Assembly (NCBI GenBank): GCA_002452335.1
Contig: DKFJ01000012.1
Span: 370,949-434,948 of the forward strand
Reading direction: 5' to 3'
Source: Deferribacteraceae bacterium UBA6799
Lineage (GTDB): Bacteria; Chrysiogenota; Deferribacteres; Deferribacterales; Geovibrionaceae
DNA: 64,000 nucleotides
Both the position numbers and the translations under genes were made by a program. Positions within the stretch are counted from its first letter, which is position 1, and each line of letters opens with the position of its first letter. The notes below the pieces were generated by a model. That model saw nothing but the letters and a program-made list of their open reading frames with translations. It ran no database searches and was not told where the DNA came from. Of this stretch, positions 43,932 through 51,399 are shown one piece after another.

Positions 43932-44360
43932 TTATTCCTTGTTCAGCACAATGAACCTTGTATCCAGAATAGGCGCCAGAACAGCTATCACATCGCTGGG
44001 GCGCAGACCGCCCTTGCCGCACCCGGGCAGAGGCATATATATGTCTGTCCAGCCGGACTGATCCGCCAGCATCACCAGCTCTATAGCCGAACGCCTCACC
44101 AGATCTATATCAGCGTATTCCTGCCATGAGTGTTCCACGGGAAAGCTGATTATATTTTCATCCAGATAGTGCACATGGTTTCCGAACTGATCCAGCAGCC
44201 ATCCCAGCTTGGTCTCGATCCACGGATGGGCCTCCCCCATCTCCTTGGCGTTGCCGGAGCCCAGATTCGCCTTGCCGTTCTTTCGCACAGTGCCGTTTGT
44301 GGTTATCACCACCGGCGCCTTACCCACATAGTCCAGAAGATTACCTGTTTCAAATCTCAT
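43932..44360 (-). CDS. macrodomain protein, likely ADP-ribose binding or hydrolysing
   Basis: A 142-residue single macrodomain. TNGTVRKNGKANLGSGNA near 20-38 is the substrate loop, resembling the phage-type ADP-ribose-1''-phosphate phosphatases. LPGCGKGGL near 110-118 is the second, phosphate-binding loop. Macrodomains bind free ADP-ribose or remove it from proteins or nucleic acids. It overlaps the end of draG by 11 bases, so the two are translationally coupled, and draT is divergent. Plausible jobs are recycling ADP-ribose released by DraG or removing ADP-ribose from other targets of DraT. Neither is shown. Confidence 0.82.
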   Translation of the reverse strand: MRFETGNLLDYVGKAPVVITTNGTVRKNGKANLGSGNAKEMGEAHPWIETKLGWLLDQFGNHVHYLDENIISFPVEHSWQEYADIDLVRRSAIELVMLADQSGWTDIYMPLPGCGKGGLRPSDVIAVLAPILDTRFIVLNKE

Positions 44361-45243
44361 CTTCCACCCTCACATCCAGACTCAGAAGAGTTTCTGTCTG
44401 TTGTTTTATTGAGTCCACGACTTCCCTGTCCAGTTTCTTGATCCATTTATTAGGTATCGCACCCACACCATAAAGCGCCCCTGCCAGCATTCCCGCTATG
44501 GCGCCGTTGGTATCGGCATCGCCGCCCTGATTCACCACCAGAACCAGAGTGTCCTCGAAAGACTCGCCCTCCGCAAAATAATTCATCACGGTTTTAAAGG
44601 TATCCACCACATATCCGGAGCACTCTCCCTTGTAGTTGGAATAGGAGTATTTCGGGTTCTCCCTAACTATCCTGTTGCCAATGTCCAGAGCCTTCAGTTT
44701 GTCGCCTGTTGTCAGCAGCTCTTTCATCATCTCGCCAAATATCAGCGTTATTATGTCAGAATGTATATTGTTATGAGTGATACGTCCCTGAGCCAGAGCC
44801 ATATGCTCAAAATATGTCCAGTTTTTATAAGCGTAAAGTATCACGGGCAGATTACGCATGGCAGCACCGTTTCCGGCTGACTGCTCAGACTCAGGAGAGA
44901 CCAGTGTGCCGTTCACCACAAAATCCCTTAATCCTCTGCGCACGGTGGAGCCTATATCCACAGGTTTTGATTTCATCCATTTCACATAGTGTTCCGCCAC
45001 GCTTTTCACGTTGAACGCCCTGCGCTCCACTATGCTGTCCCCCAGAGCCAGGCTCATCTCTGTGTCGTCTGTAACCCTGCCCGCCCTCAGCTTCAGCCAG
45101 CCGCCGCCCACTATCTTATTATGAACACCGAATTCGGTTTTGATCTCTCTGGGATTCATGAACTCGGTGGTAGCGCCCAGAGCGTCTCCTGCGGCAAAAC
45201 CCAGATAGCTCCCCAACGCTCTCTCAAATAATTTATTTTTCAT
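44350..45243 (-). CDS. draG: dinitrogenase reductase-activating glycohydrolase DraG
   Basis: A 297-residue ADP-ribosylglycohydrolase that removes ADP-ribose from NifH and reactivates nitrogenase. The dinuclear metal site is intact: Asp59, Asp60 and Glu62 in VTDDTE, Asp96 in VDIGS, His157 in ITHNN, and Asp242, Asp244 and Thr245 in GGDADT. These positions match those described for the Rhodospirillum enzyme. ATG at 45243 has GAGAG seven bases upstream. It is divergent from draT with only 35 bases between the start codons. Confidence 0.93.
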   Translation of the reverse strand: MKNKLFERALGSYLGFAAGDALGATTEFMNPREIKTEFGVHNKIVGGGWLKLRAGRVTDDTEMSLALGDSIVERRAFNVKSVAEHYVKWMKSKPVDIGSTVRRGLRDFVVNGTLVSPESEQSAGNGAAMRNLPVILYAYKNWTYFEHMALAQGRITHNNIHSDIITLIFGEMMKELLTTGDKLKALDIGNRIVRENPKYSYSNYKGECSGYVVDTFKTVMNYFAEGESFEDTLVLVVNQGGDADTNGAIAGMLAGALYGVGAIPNKWIKKLDREVVDSIKQQTETLLSLDVRVEDEI

Positions 45244-45278
45244 TTGCAAACTCTCACATAATACTCTATTTCTTATTC

Positions 45279-46103
45279 ATGGGCGTAAAACGAGACAAAA
45301 CCAGCATCTCCTCGCTGAAGGATATTAAAAGGTTCTACCATTATACGAATCTTATCAATATTCCCACATATATGTTTGTAAGCGCGGAATATAACCTGAA
45401 CGTGCTTCCGATAACCATCAGCGGTGTCTGGGAGTATTACGCGGATATTTTTAATACTATCAAGCAGGCGAGCACCGTTAAGGACGCTGCCGTCACCTTT
45501 ACCAACGCCATGGACACCCTCTTCTCCCTGAACGAAAAACATAACGGAAAGAAAATGGGCAGTTACACCCGGCTTCTGAAAGGATGGCTTTTCGACTCCA
45601 ACTCCGTGGAGGGAGCCGTGATGAAAGGTTGGGTGGAGAGCCGGTTCGGCATCACGCCTTTTTTTCATAAAGAGATAATCACAGATGTTGACTGCGAGGC
45701 GTATTACGGCTTTATGGTCGAAAAGATGGACAGCAGGCATAACAAAAACCTTATTTTTCATCAGCTCGATCTCCTCTATACCTATACGCAGTGTATTCTG
45801 GAAACCTTCTACAGAAAATGTCTACCTAAGATAACCCTCTACAGGGGCGTAAACGATCTTTCCGAGCACCTGGTAGTAAAAGAATATGATAAAACAAGAA
45901 TATGCATCGAACAAAATTCACTCGTATCTTTTACATCGGATAAAGAGATAGCGTCCCAGTTCGGAGACTATATACTCACATCCGAAATACCCTATACTAA
46001 GATTGTCTTCTTCTCCGAGGTGCTTCCCAATCTGAGCTTCTGCGGCGAAAAGGAATATATTGTCCTCGGCGGTCGTTACGATACTTCAGTAAATTATTAT
46101 TAA
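45279..46103 (+). CDS. draT: NAD+-dinitrogenase reductase ADP-ribosyltransferase DraT
   Basis: A 274-residue enzyme that inactivates NifH by transferring ADP-ribose from NAD+ to Arg101. Family features include the N-terminal FYHYTNLINIPTYMF and LNVLPITISGVWEYY blocks. YRGVNDLSEHL is the NAD-binding R-G core, followed by SLVSFTSDKEIASQFGD and the C-terminal GEKEYIVLGGRYD. The ATG at 45279 has no clear ribosome binding site and lies only 35 bases from the divergent draG start, so its promoter must overlap draG or its leader is very short. It is convergent with nifZ across a repeat-filled gap. Confidence 0.88.
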   Translation: MGVKRDKTSISSLKDIKRFYHYTNLINIPTYMFVSAEYNLNVLPITISGVWEYYADIFNTIKQASTVKDAAVTFTNAMDTLFSLNEKHNGKKMGSYTRLLKGWLFDSNSVEGAVMKGWVESRFGITPFFHKEIITDVDCEAYYGFMVEKMDSRHNKNLIFHQLDLLYTYTQCILETFYRKCLPKITLYRGVNDLSEHLVVKEYDKTRICIEQNSLVSFTSDKEIASQFGDYILTSEIPYTKIVFFSEVLPNLSFCGEKEYIVLGGRYDTSVNYY

Positions 46104-46423
46104 AAAATCCGTCCTGGATTTTTTAATGACCGCTACGCTCGGAATAAATCCTCGCTTCGCTTACACTCCGTACGGCTTTCACCGCTAAAGCGGCTCAGCC
46201 TCCCTCGTGAAACCACATCCTGTGGTTTAAAGTAAATTATTATTAAAAAATCCGGCAAAGCCGTTTTTACTCGCTCCACGAACTCCATCCTGGAGTTTTA
46301 TCCTGTCATAGCGAGCGAAGCGTCGCTATCTCGTTAATATCTCTCAAAACAAAGAGAGACCAGAGGAGAGCTCTTAAACATGTTAAAAGATCTCCGCTGG
46401 CCCCGCTGTATGGTTATAAACTG
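46104..46423. repeat. repeat-filled gap between draT and nifZ, with hairpin repeat copy D
   Basis: No ORF. Read on the minus strand, a hairpin AAACCACAGGATGTGGTTT (46210-46228) is followed by TTCACGAGGGAGGCTGAG and CGGAGTGTAAGCGAAGCG, the words of the hairpin family. ATCCGTCCTGGAT and CTCCATCCTGGAG add further small palindromes. GTCATAGCGAGCGAAGCG at 46304-46333 is a half-copy of the REP-like element. TAAATTATTATTAAAAAATCC occurs twice (near 46091 and 46231), showing an internal duplication that includes the draT stop. Confidence 0.7.
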
Positions 46424-46747
46424 TTATCCGCAGTGACCGCTGCTGCATGAACAGCCGCCGTCTTTTGGAGGAACAAACTCAGGGGTCTCTTTTATGACAG
46501 TCCACTTGCCTGTCTCTTCGTCAAAATCTTCCAGAACTTCCAGTTCGGGAGCTCTGAAACCTATTTTTTTGTTGATATCCATAAAATGAACAACATATAC
46601 AGGCTCAAAGTGAAACTCTGATATGTCGCAGATGAAACCGGACATACCGTCATATGCCACAGGGGTTCCCCTGCTGCATCCCTGACATGAGCCGTCGTTT
46701 CTGATCATTTTCTTTACCAGAACTTTCTGGTTAACTTTCAGTTCCAT
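46424..46747 (-). CDS. nifZ: NifZ family protein
   Basis: A 107-residue NifZ-type protein. NifZ helps to mature the P-cluster of NifDK. MELKVNQKVLVKKMIRNDGS and the later VYVVHFMDINKKIGFRAPELE match the SH3-like fold of the family. Cys-x2-Cys (SCQGC) replaces part of the usual loop, and the C terminus ends in a cysteine-rich GGCSCSSGHCG tail that may bind metal. ATG at 46747 follows GGAGG; a longer in-frame ORF overlaps the ferredoxin gene and is not used. It is co-transcribed with that ferredoxin. Confidence 0.85.
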   Translation of the reverse strand: MELKVNQKVLVKKMIRNDGSCQGCSRGTPVAYDGMSGFICDISEFHFEPVYVVHFMDINKKIGFRAPELEVLEDFDEETGKWTVIKETPEFVPPKDGGCSCSSGHCG

Positions 46748-46802
46748 AGAATCCTCCGAAAAACCGGGGGACGGCTGACCGCCCCCGATAGTATCGTTTC
46801 TG

Positions 46803-47066
46803 TTAAGCCTCTGCTTCTGAGTGTGAGAAACAGTTTTTGGGGCAGGCCTTTGAGCAGGCTTCGCATCCGATGCAAGTGCCTTCATTCACGATTGTCATGT
46901 ACATTTTTTCAACATCGTCGTCCTCATACTCTTCCAGAGCAAGGCAACCGTGAGCGCAGGCCTTGAAACAGCGGCCGCATGCTATGCATGTGTCCTTATC
47001 AAGTTTAGTAACAAACTTAGGTACCCATGTAGTACCGTTTCTTCTGGTTCCGGTGATAACAGCCAT
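46803..47066 (-). CDS. nif-specific 4Fe-4S ferredoxin (ferredoxin III type)
   Basis: An 87-residue ferredoxin of the nif-specific ferredoxin III group. It begins MAVITGTRRNGTTWVP, and the first cluster motif CIACGRCFKAC is in the middle. After an acidic insertion (EEYEDDDVEK), the second motif CIGCEACSKACP completes two 4Fe-4S clusters. It may supply electrons to NifH or to cofactor assembly. ATG at 47066 follows AAGGAGAG. It is first in a two-gene unit with nifZ, under a sigma-54 type promoter. Confidence 0.9.
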   Translation of the reverse strand: MAVITGTRRNGTTWVPKFVTKLDKDTCIACGRCFKACAHGCLALEEYEDDDVEKMYMTIVNEGTCIGCEACSKACPKNCFSHSEAEA

Positions 47067-47107
47067 TCTACTCTCCTTTCGTTTTGTTGTTCGCTGCGTT
47101 GTTATCA

Positions 47108-47123
47108 AGCAATCTTCATGCCT
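47108..47123 (-). promoter_or_regulatory. sigma-54 type promoter of the nif ferredoxin and nifZ
   Basis: On the minus strand AGGCATGAAGATTGCT keeps the essential GG and GC ten bases apart (two changes from consensus in the -24 element). The predicted RNA start is about 31 bases before the ferredoxin ATG. Confidence 0.65.
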
Positions 47124-47218
47124 AATTTTATAATAACTGTTCTAATGCTGTCATATTGTCACTTTTGCTCCATTGACGTTATTCTTTATGAATATTTTTT
47201 GCCCTCTAAGTGTCTATT

Positions 47219-47250
47219 TTTTGTTCACTTATCCTCTATTCTGAACAAAA
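47219..47250. promoter_or_regulatory. long palindrome upstream of nifA
   Basis: TTTTGTTCA and TGAACAAAA are perfect 9-base inverted arms, 14 bases apart. The site is centred about 67 bases before the predicted nifA RNA start and differs from the TGT-N10-ACA NifA consensus. It may bind another activator or repressor that controls nifA. Confidence 0.6.
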
Positions 47251-47275
47251 TATAAGCCTGTAGAGCTGTTTTTCG

Positions 47276-47291
47276 TGGCATATATATTGCT
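47276..47291 (+). promoter_or_regulatory. sigma-54 promoter of nifA
   Basis: TGGCATATATATTGCT has one change from the -24/-12 consensus. The predicted RNA start is at about 47302, one base before the nifA ATG at 47303, so the message would be leaderless. Confidence 0.75.
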
Positions 47292-47302
47292 CCGCTGATT
47301 GT

Positions 47303-48883
47303 ATGGTTAATATCAATTATTACAAAACAGCCCTGAACACTATTTACGAGATCAGCGTTGTGCTCAACAGCTCGGCGAACAGACGCCACGCTCTCTCCGG
47401 AGCGCTTAAGCTGATGCAGGACACACTCTCTATGGAGCGTGCTTTCATCCTTCTTCAGGATTCACACTCACAAAGACTTGTAATAGAGGCTACAATAGGC
47501 ATTGCGGAGCCTGATTATTCCGTGATCAGCTACGCCTGCGATGAAGGCGTTGTTGGCAAGGTATTCCGTCTGGGCGTGCCTATACTCATACCCGATATCC
47601 ACAAGGAGCCGCTTTTCCTGAACAAGCTGAAAAGACCCGAAACAGGCGAGCGTATCTCTTTCATAGCTGTTCCTGTTAACTATCAGGGCAAGACCTACGG
47701 CGTTCTGGCTGTGGACAAGGTTGTCTCCAAAATGATCAGCATAACCACCGATGTGGAAGTGCTGAAAATGATAGCGAACATGATAGCGTCCTTCCTTAAC
47801 CGCATCGATTATTTTGAAAGCGCTATAAGTGCTGTTGCGGAAGAACGTAATCAGTTCGAAGCGGAAAAGCTGTCTATGCTGAATGAGCTTAAAGAGAAAT
47901 TCAGCTTTAAAGAGCTGGTGGGCAAAGGAAAACTGATGCAGACCGTATATGATAAGATCAATATGGTTACACAGTCCTCCTCCTCTGTTCTGATCAGAGG
48001 CGAGAGCGGAACAGGAAAAGAAGTTGTCGCCAAGACTATACATTATAACAGCAGCCGCTCTGACAAGCCGTTTGTGGCTGTCAACTGCGCCGCTATCCCT
48101 GCCGAGTTTATCGAGAGCGAACTTTTCGGTTACAGCAGAGGCGCTTTCAGCGGGGAATCATCCGACAGAAAAGGCAAGTTTGAGCTTTCCGAAGGCGGCA
48201 CAATCTTTCTGGATGAGGTGGGCGACATGCCCCTGGATGCCCAGAGCAAACTTCTGAGGGTTTTGCAGGATAAAATGGTGGACAAGCTGGGAAGCGACAA
48301 ACCTGTGAAAGTTGATGTCAGGATCCTCGCCGCAACAAACAAAAATCTGGAGGAAGCTGTCCGGCTGGGCAAGTTCAGGCTGGATCTCTACTACAGACTG
48401 AACGTTTTTACTATCGACCTTCCACCCTTAAGAAAGAGAAAAGAAGACATTCCTGAGCTATGCGAACATATTTTGAAAAAGCTCAGTAAGGCATACGGCA
48501 AAAAATTTACTCTCGATCCGCAGGCTGTCGGCTCTATCATGCACTGTCAGTTTCCCGGAAACATCAGGGAGCTGGAAAACTGCATGGAAAGAGCTGCGCT
48601 GAGCGCCGGAAACGGAATCATAAAAGCGGAGCACTTCGCCTGCGCGGCCGGTGAGATGTGCCTTTCAAAGTCACTCTGCGGTCAGCATGAAGAGGCATAC
48701 GCACAGGACACAGTGCCCCCTGTACTGATACAGACAGACAGCATGTCTGAAAAAGAAAAGCTCCTGAACGCGCTTCAGAAGGCTGGCTGGGTTCAGGCAA
48801 AAGCGGCGCGCATGTTGAATATGACAGTCCGGCAGATCAATTACCGTATACAAAAATACAATATCTCCGTAAAGAAAATTTAA
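47303..48883 (+). CDS. nifA: nif-specific sigma-54 activator NifA
   Basis: The 526-residue activator of the nif promoters. An N-terminal GAF domain (about 20-170) is followed by an AAA+ domain with GESGTGKE. The sigma-54 contact loop reads GAFSGE instead of the usual GAFTGA. A C-terminal helix-turn-helix (AAKAARMLNMTVRQINYRI) completes it. Four cysteines at the end of the AAA+ domain and in the linker are spaced C-x11-C-x19-C-x5-C, nearly identical to the C-x11-C-x19-C-x4-C of oxygen-sensitive NifA. There is no ribosome binding site before the ATG. It has its own sigma-54 type promoter. Confidence 0.93.
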   Translation: MVNINYYKTALNTIYEISVVLNSSANRRHALSGALKLMQDTLSMERAFILLQDSHSQRLVIEATIGIAEPDYSVISYACDEGVVGKVFRLGVPILIPDIHKEPLFLNKLKRPETGERISFIAVPVNYQGKTYGVLAVDKVVSKMISITTDVEVLKMIANMIASFLNRIDYFESAISAVAEERNQFEAEKLSMLNELKEKFSFKELVGKGKLMQTVYDKINMVTQSSSSVLIRGESGTGKEVVAKTIHYNSSRSDKPFVAVNCAAIPAEFIESELFGYSRGAFSGESSDRKGKFELSEGGTIFLDEVGDMPLDAQSKLLRVLQDKMVDKLGSDKPVKVDVRILAATNKNLEEAVRLGKFRLDLYYRLNVFTIDLPPLRKRKEDIPELCEHILKKLSKAYGKKFTLDPQAVGSIMHCQFPGNIRELENCMERAALSAGNGIIKAEHFACAAGEMCLSKSLCGQHEEAYAQDTVPPVLIQTDSMSEKEKLLNALQKAGWVQAKAARMLNMTVRQINYRIQKYNISVKKI

Positions 48884-48946
48884 TCATATCCCTTTAAATA
48901 AGTTTTTTTTTGTAATAAAATCAGAATATACATCTATGGAGCTGAT

Positions 48947-49327
48947 ATGAAATTTATTTTAGCGATGCTTATAATATTTCCGGCTTTTGTTTTTGCCGCT
49001 GACCCATGCGGGATAACTGGGCTTTATGACCTCTCCGGCTGGGAACCTGGTGATAATTTTTCTAAAGCGCCCACCTATACCGGCGGGATAAAGATAACAG
49101 AATATGGCGGCACCTACCGTTTTGAAGGCAGCGCAGACGCTATGATATTCTTCGGCAAAGGTATCACCAGAGACTGTAAAACTTTCGCTTTCGTATTCTC
49201 TTCCGCTGATAAATCACAAACCGGAGTGACAATGCTTTTTAAAGATGGTAGTGATTTTCAGGCGATGTGGATTTATAATCTGCCGGACACATCGGCGGCA
49301 GGAAAAGAGATCTGGAGAAAGAAATAA
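48947..49327 (+). CDS. secreted hypothetical protein
   Basis: A 126-residue protein with a clear signal peptide (MKFILAMLIIFPAFVFA, cut before ADPCG). The mature part has two cysteines that could form a disulfide and alternating hydrophobic residues suggesting a small beta fold (a lipocalin or heme-binding shape is possible, not shown). I do not recognise the family. GGAG precedes the ATG. It stands alone between nifA and the ribosomal cluster and ends at a shared terminator. Confidence 0.75.
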   Translation: MKFILAMLIIFPAFVFAADPCGITGLYDLSGWEPGDNFSKAPTYTGGIKITEYGGTYRFEGSADAMIFFGKGITRDCKTFAFVFSSADKSQTGVTMLFKDGSDFQAMWIYNLPDTSAAGKEIWRKK

Positions 49328-49344
49328 CTGTAGATTTGAAATTA

Positions 49345-49375
49345 AAAAGGGGGCTTAATGCCCCCTTATTTATTT
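49345..49375. terminator. bidirectional terminator between the secreted protein gene and rplQ
   Basis: AAGGGGGC and GCCCCCTT pair across a five-base loop with T-rich sequence on the plus side and As on the minus side. It also ends the ribosomal-protein operon. Confidence 0.88.
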
Positions 49376-49378
49376 TGT

Positions 49379-49732
49379 TTAGTCAACAAACTCGATTATC
49401 GCCATTGCAGCGTTGTCGCCCTGACGAAAGCCTGTTTTGATTATTCTTGTATATCCGCCGGGACGCTCTGAAAACTTAGGAGCTATCTCATCGAATATTT
49501 TATGAACAACATCTTTATTAGGCAGTTTGCTCATCGCGGTTCTTCTTGCCGCAAGGTCTCCTCTCTTGCCGAGAGTAACCAGAGGCTCTATGAACATGCG
49601 GAGCTGCTTCGCTCTGGCAACGGTAGTTTCGATACGGCCGTTGTCCACAAGTGATGTCGCAAGGTTGCGTACCATCGCTTTTCTGTGGGCAGGTTTTCTG
49701 CCGAGTCTGTTTCCGCTCATACCGTGACGCAT
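49379..49732 (-). CDS. rplQ: 50S ribosomal protein L17
   Basis: 117 residues, full length, starting MRHGMSGNRLGRKPAHRKAM. It is the last gene of the alpha-operon end of the cluster, directly after rpoA. Confidence 0.96.
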   Translation of the reverse strand: MRHGMSGNRLGRKPAHRKAMVRNLATSLVDNGRIETTVARAKQLRMFIEPLVTLGKRGDLAARRTAMSKLPNKDVVHKIFDEIAPKFSERPGGYTRIIKTGFRQGDNAAMAIIEFVD

Positions 49733-50737
49733 CTATTCTTCCTCCGAATCTATACTGTTATATCCAATGGCTTCGAGATCCATGCCCAGAGAAAGACCAA
49801 GCTCGCAGAGAACTTTTTTGATCTCTTCCAGAGACTTGCGGCCGAAGTTCTTAGTCTTCAGCATCTCTGCGTCTGTTTTCATGCAGAGTTCGGCAAGTGT
49901 CTTGATGTTGGCATTTTTCAGACAGTTGTAAGCACGGACGGACAGTTCCAGCTCTTCGATGCTCTTATCGAGCAGGTCGAGCAGGTGATCGTTCTGGCTC
50001 TCTTCTGTCGCTACTGTCTCATCTACCACGGGTTCATCAAAGTTGATGAAAAGATTCATCTGATCTTTGATGATCTTGGCTGCGAAACCTATCGCGTCCT
50101 CAGGATTGATAGAACCGTCGGTCTCGATATCCAGAGTCAGCCTGTCATAGTCTGTACTCTGACCTACACGGGCGTTTTCAACGAAGTAGTTTACCTTTTT
50201 GATGGGTGTGAAAACCGCGTCAACTGCGAGCATATCCACTTCGTCCATATCTTTTTCGATCTCTTCAGCGGGCACATATCCGATTCCTCTTTTTACAACC
50301 AGCTCCATGTAGAGCTCTTTGTTAGGATCGGTCAGTGTGCAGATGTGCTGCTGAGGATCGAGTATCTCGACCATAGTATCACCGGTGATGTCTCCGGCAG
50401 TTACAGGTCCTTCGCCTTTTTTCTTAATATACACACGTCTTGTTTCGTGTGTATGGAGCTGGAGCTCCAGCATTTTGATGTTCAGCAGTATGTCGACGAC
50501 ATCTTCATAAACACCTTCCAGTGAGGCAAATTCATTGCTGACACCGTCTATTCTGACGGCGGTTACCGCTGTACCCTCTATAGTAGAGAGCATAACACGG
50601 CGCAGCGCATTACCTACTGTTATGCCGAAACCCTTCTCATAAGGCTCAGCGACATAAACGCCTTTTCTGTCAGTGACCTCGCCCACGGCTTCAATTTTTC
50701 TGGGCTTTATGATTTCATGAAAATTCATGATGATCAT
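49733..50737 (-). CDS. rpoA: RNA polymerase alpha subunit
   Basis: 334 residues. The N-terminal assembly domain has the GITVGNALRRVMLSTI block and RKGVYVAEPYEKGFG. A linker (about 235-255) leads to the C-terminal DNA-binding domain (ELSVRAYNCLKNANIKTL), which contacts UP elements and activators. GGAGG precedes the first ATG at 50737; an alternative ATG is nine bases downstream. Confidence 0.96.
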   Translation of the reverse strand: MIIMNFHEIIKPRKIEAVGEVTDRKGVYVAEPYEKGFGITVGNALRRVMLSTIEGTAVTAVRIDGVSNEFASLEGVYEDVVDILLNIKMLELQLHTHETRRVYIKKKGEGPVTAGDITGDTMVEILDPQQHICTLTDPNKELYMELVVKRGIGYVPAEEIEKDMDEVDMLAVDAVFTPIKKVNYFVENARVGQSTDYDRLTLDIETDGSINPEDAIGFAAKIIKDQMNLFINFDEPVVDETVATEESQNDHLLDLLDKSIEELELSVRAYNCLKNANIKTLAELCMKTDAEMLKTKNFGRKSLEEIKKVLCELGLSLGMDLEAIGYNSIDSEEE

Positions 50738-50760
50738 TATCTTAACCTCCGTGTAAAACG

Positions 50761-51387
50761 TTACTTGGAGTAAAGTTCCACTATCAGGTGTTCCTGGATT
50801 TCGTAACCTACGTCATCCCTCGCAGGCATTCTGTTCACAGATGCCTTATAGTTGGGCTTATCCAGAGCTATCCACTCTGAAACGCCTCTGCCTTCTGCTG
50901 TTTCCAGACATTCTTTGATTCTGGAGTTCTCTCTGCTTTTTTCGCAGACAGCGACAACATCACCGGCTTTTACGAGGTAACTGGGGATATTCACGGGTTT
51001 TCCGTTCACGAGGAAGTGTCCGTGTCCAACCATTTGTCTTGCTTCTTTACGGCTGCCGGCGAATCCGGATCTGTAAACTATGTTGTCAAGACGTCTCTCA
51101 AGAAGCTGAAGCAGGTTTTCGCCTGTAATCCCCTGCATTCTTGTAGCCTTGTCAAAATAGATCCTGAACTGCTTTTCCAGCACTCCGTATAATCTTTTTA
51201 CCTTCTGTTTCTCACGAAGCTGAGTACCGAAGTCACTCACTTTCTTGCGTGCCTGCCCGTGCTGACCGGGAGGGAAGGGTTTTTTCTCAAAACCGCATTT
51301 ATCTTTGTAGCAACGCTCTCCTTTGAGGAAGAGCTTCATGCCCTCTCTACGGCAAAGTTTGCATACTGCACCTGTATACCTAGCCAA
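50761..51387 (-). CDS. rpsD: 30S ribosomal protein S4
   Basis: 208 residues. An early 16S rRNA-binding protein. Four cysteines near the N terminus (CKLC and C-x5-C further on) show the zinc-binding form. The S4 RNA-binding motif follows (RLDNIVYRSGFAGSRKEARQ). It is placed between rpsK and rpoA as usual. Confidence 0.96.
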   Translation of the reverse strand: MARYTGAVCKLCRREGMKLFLKGERCYKDKCGFEKKPFPPGQHGQARKKVSDFGTQLREKQKVKRLYGVLEKQFRIYFDKATRMQGITGENLLQLLERRLDNIVYRSGFAGSRKEARQMVGHGHFLVNGKPVNIPSYLVKAGDVVAVCEKSRENSRIKECLETAEGRGVSEWIALDKPNYKASVNRMPARDDVGYEIQEHLIVELYSK

Positions 51388-51399
51388 CTTAAGCCTCCG

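Noticed and set aside
46104..46423. CRISPR array
   Set aside because: The repeats are diverged palindromes of different lengths without regular spacers, and no cas genes are near.
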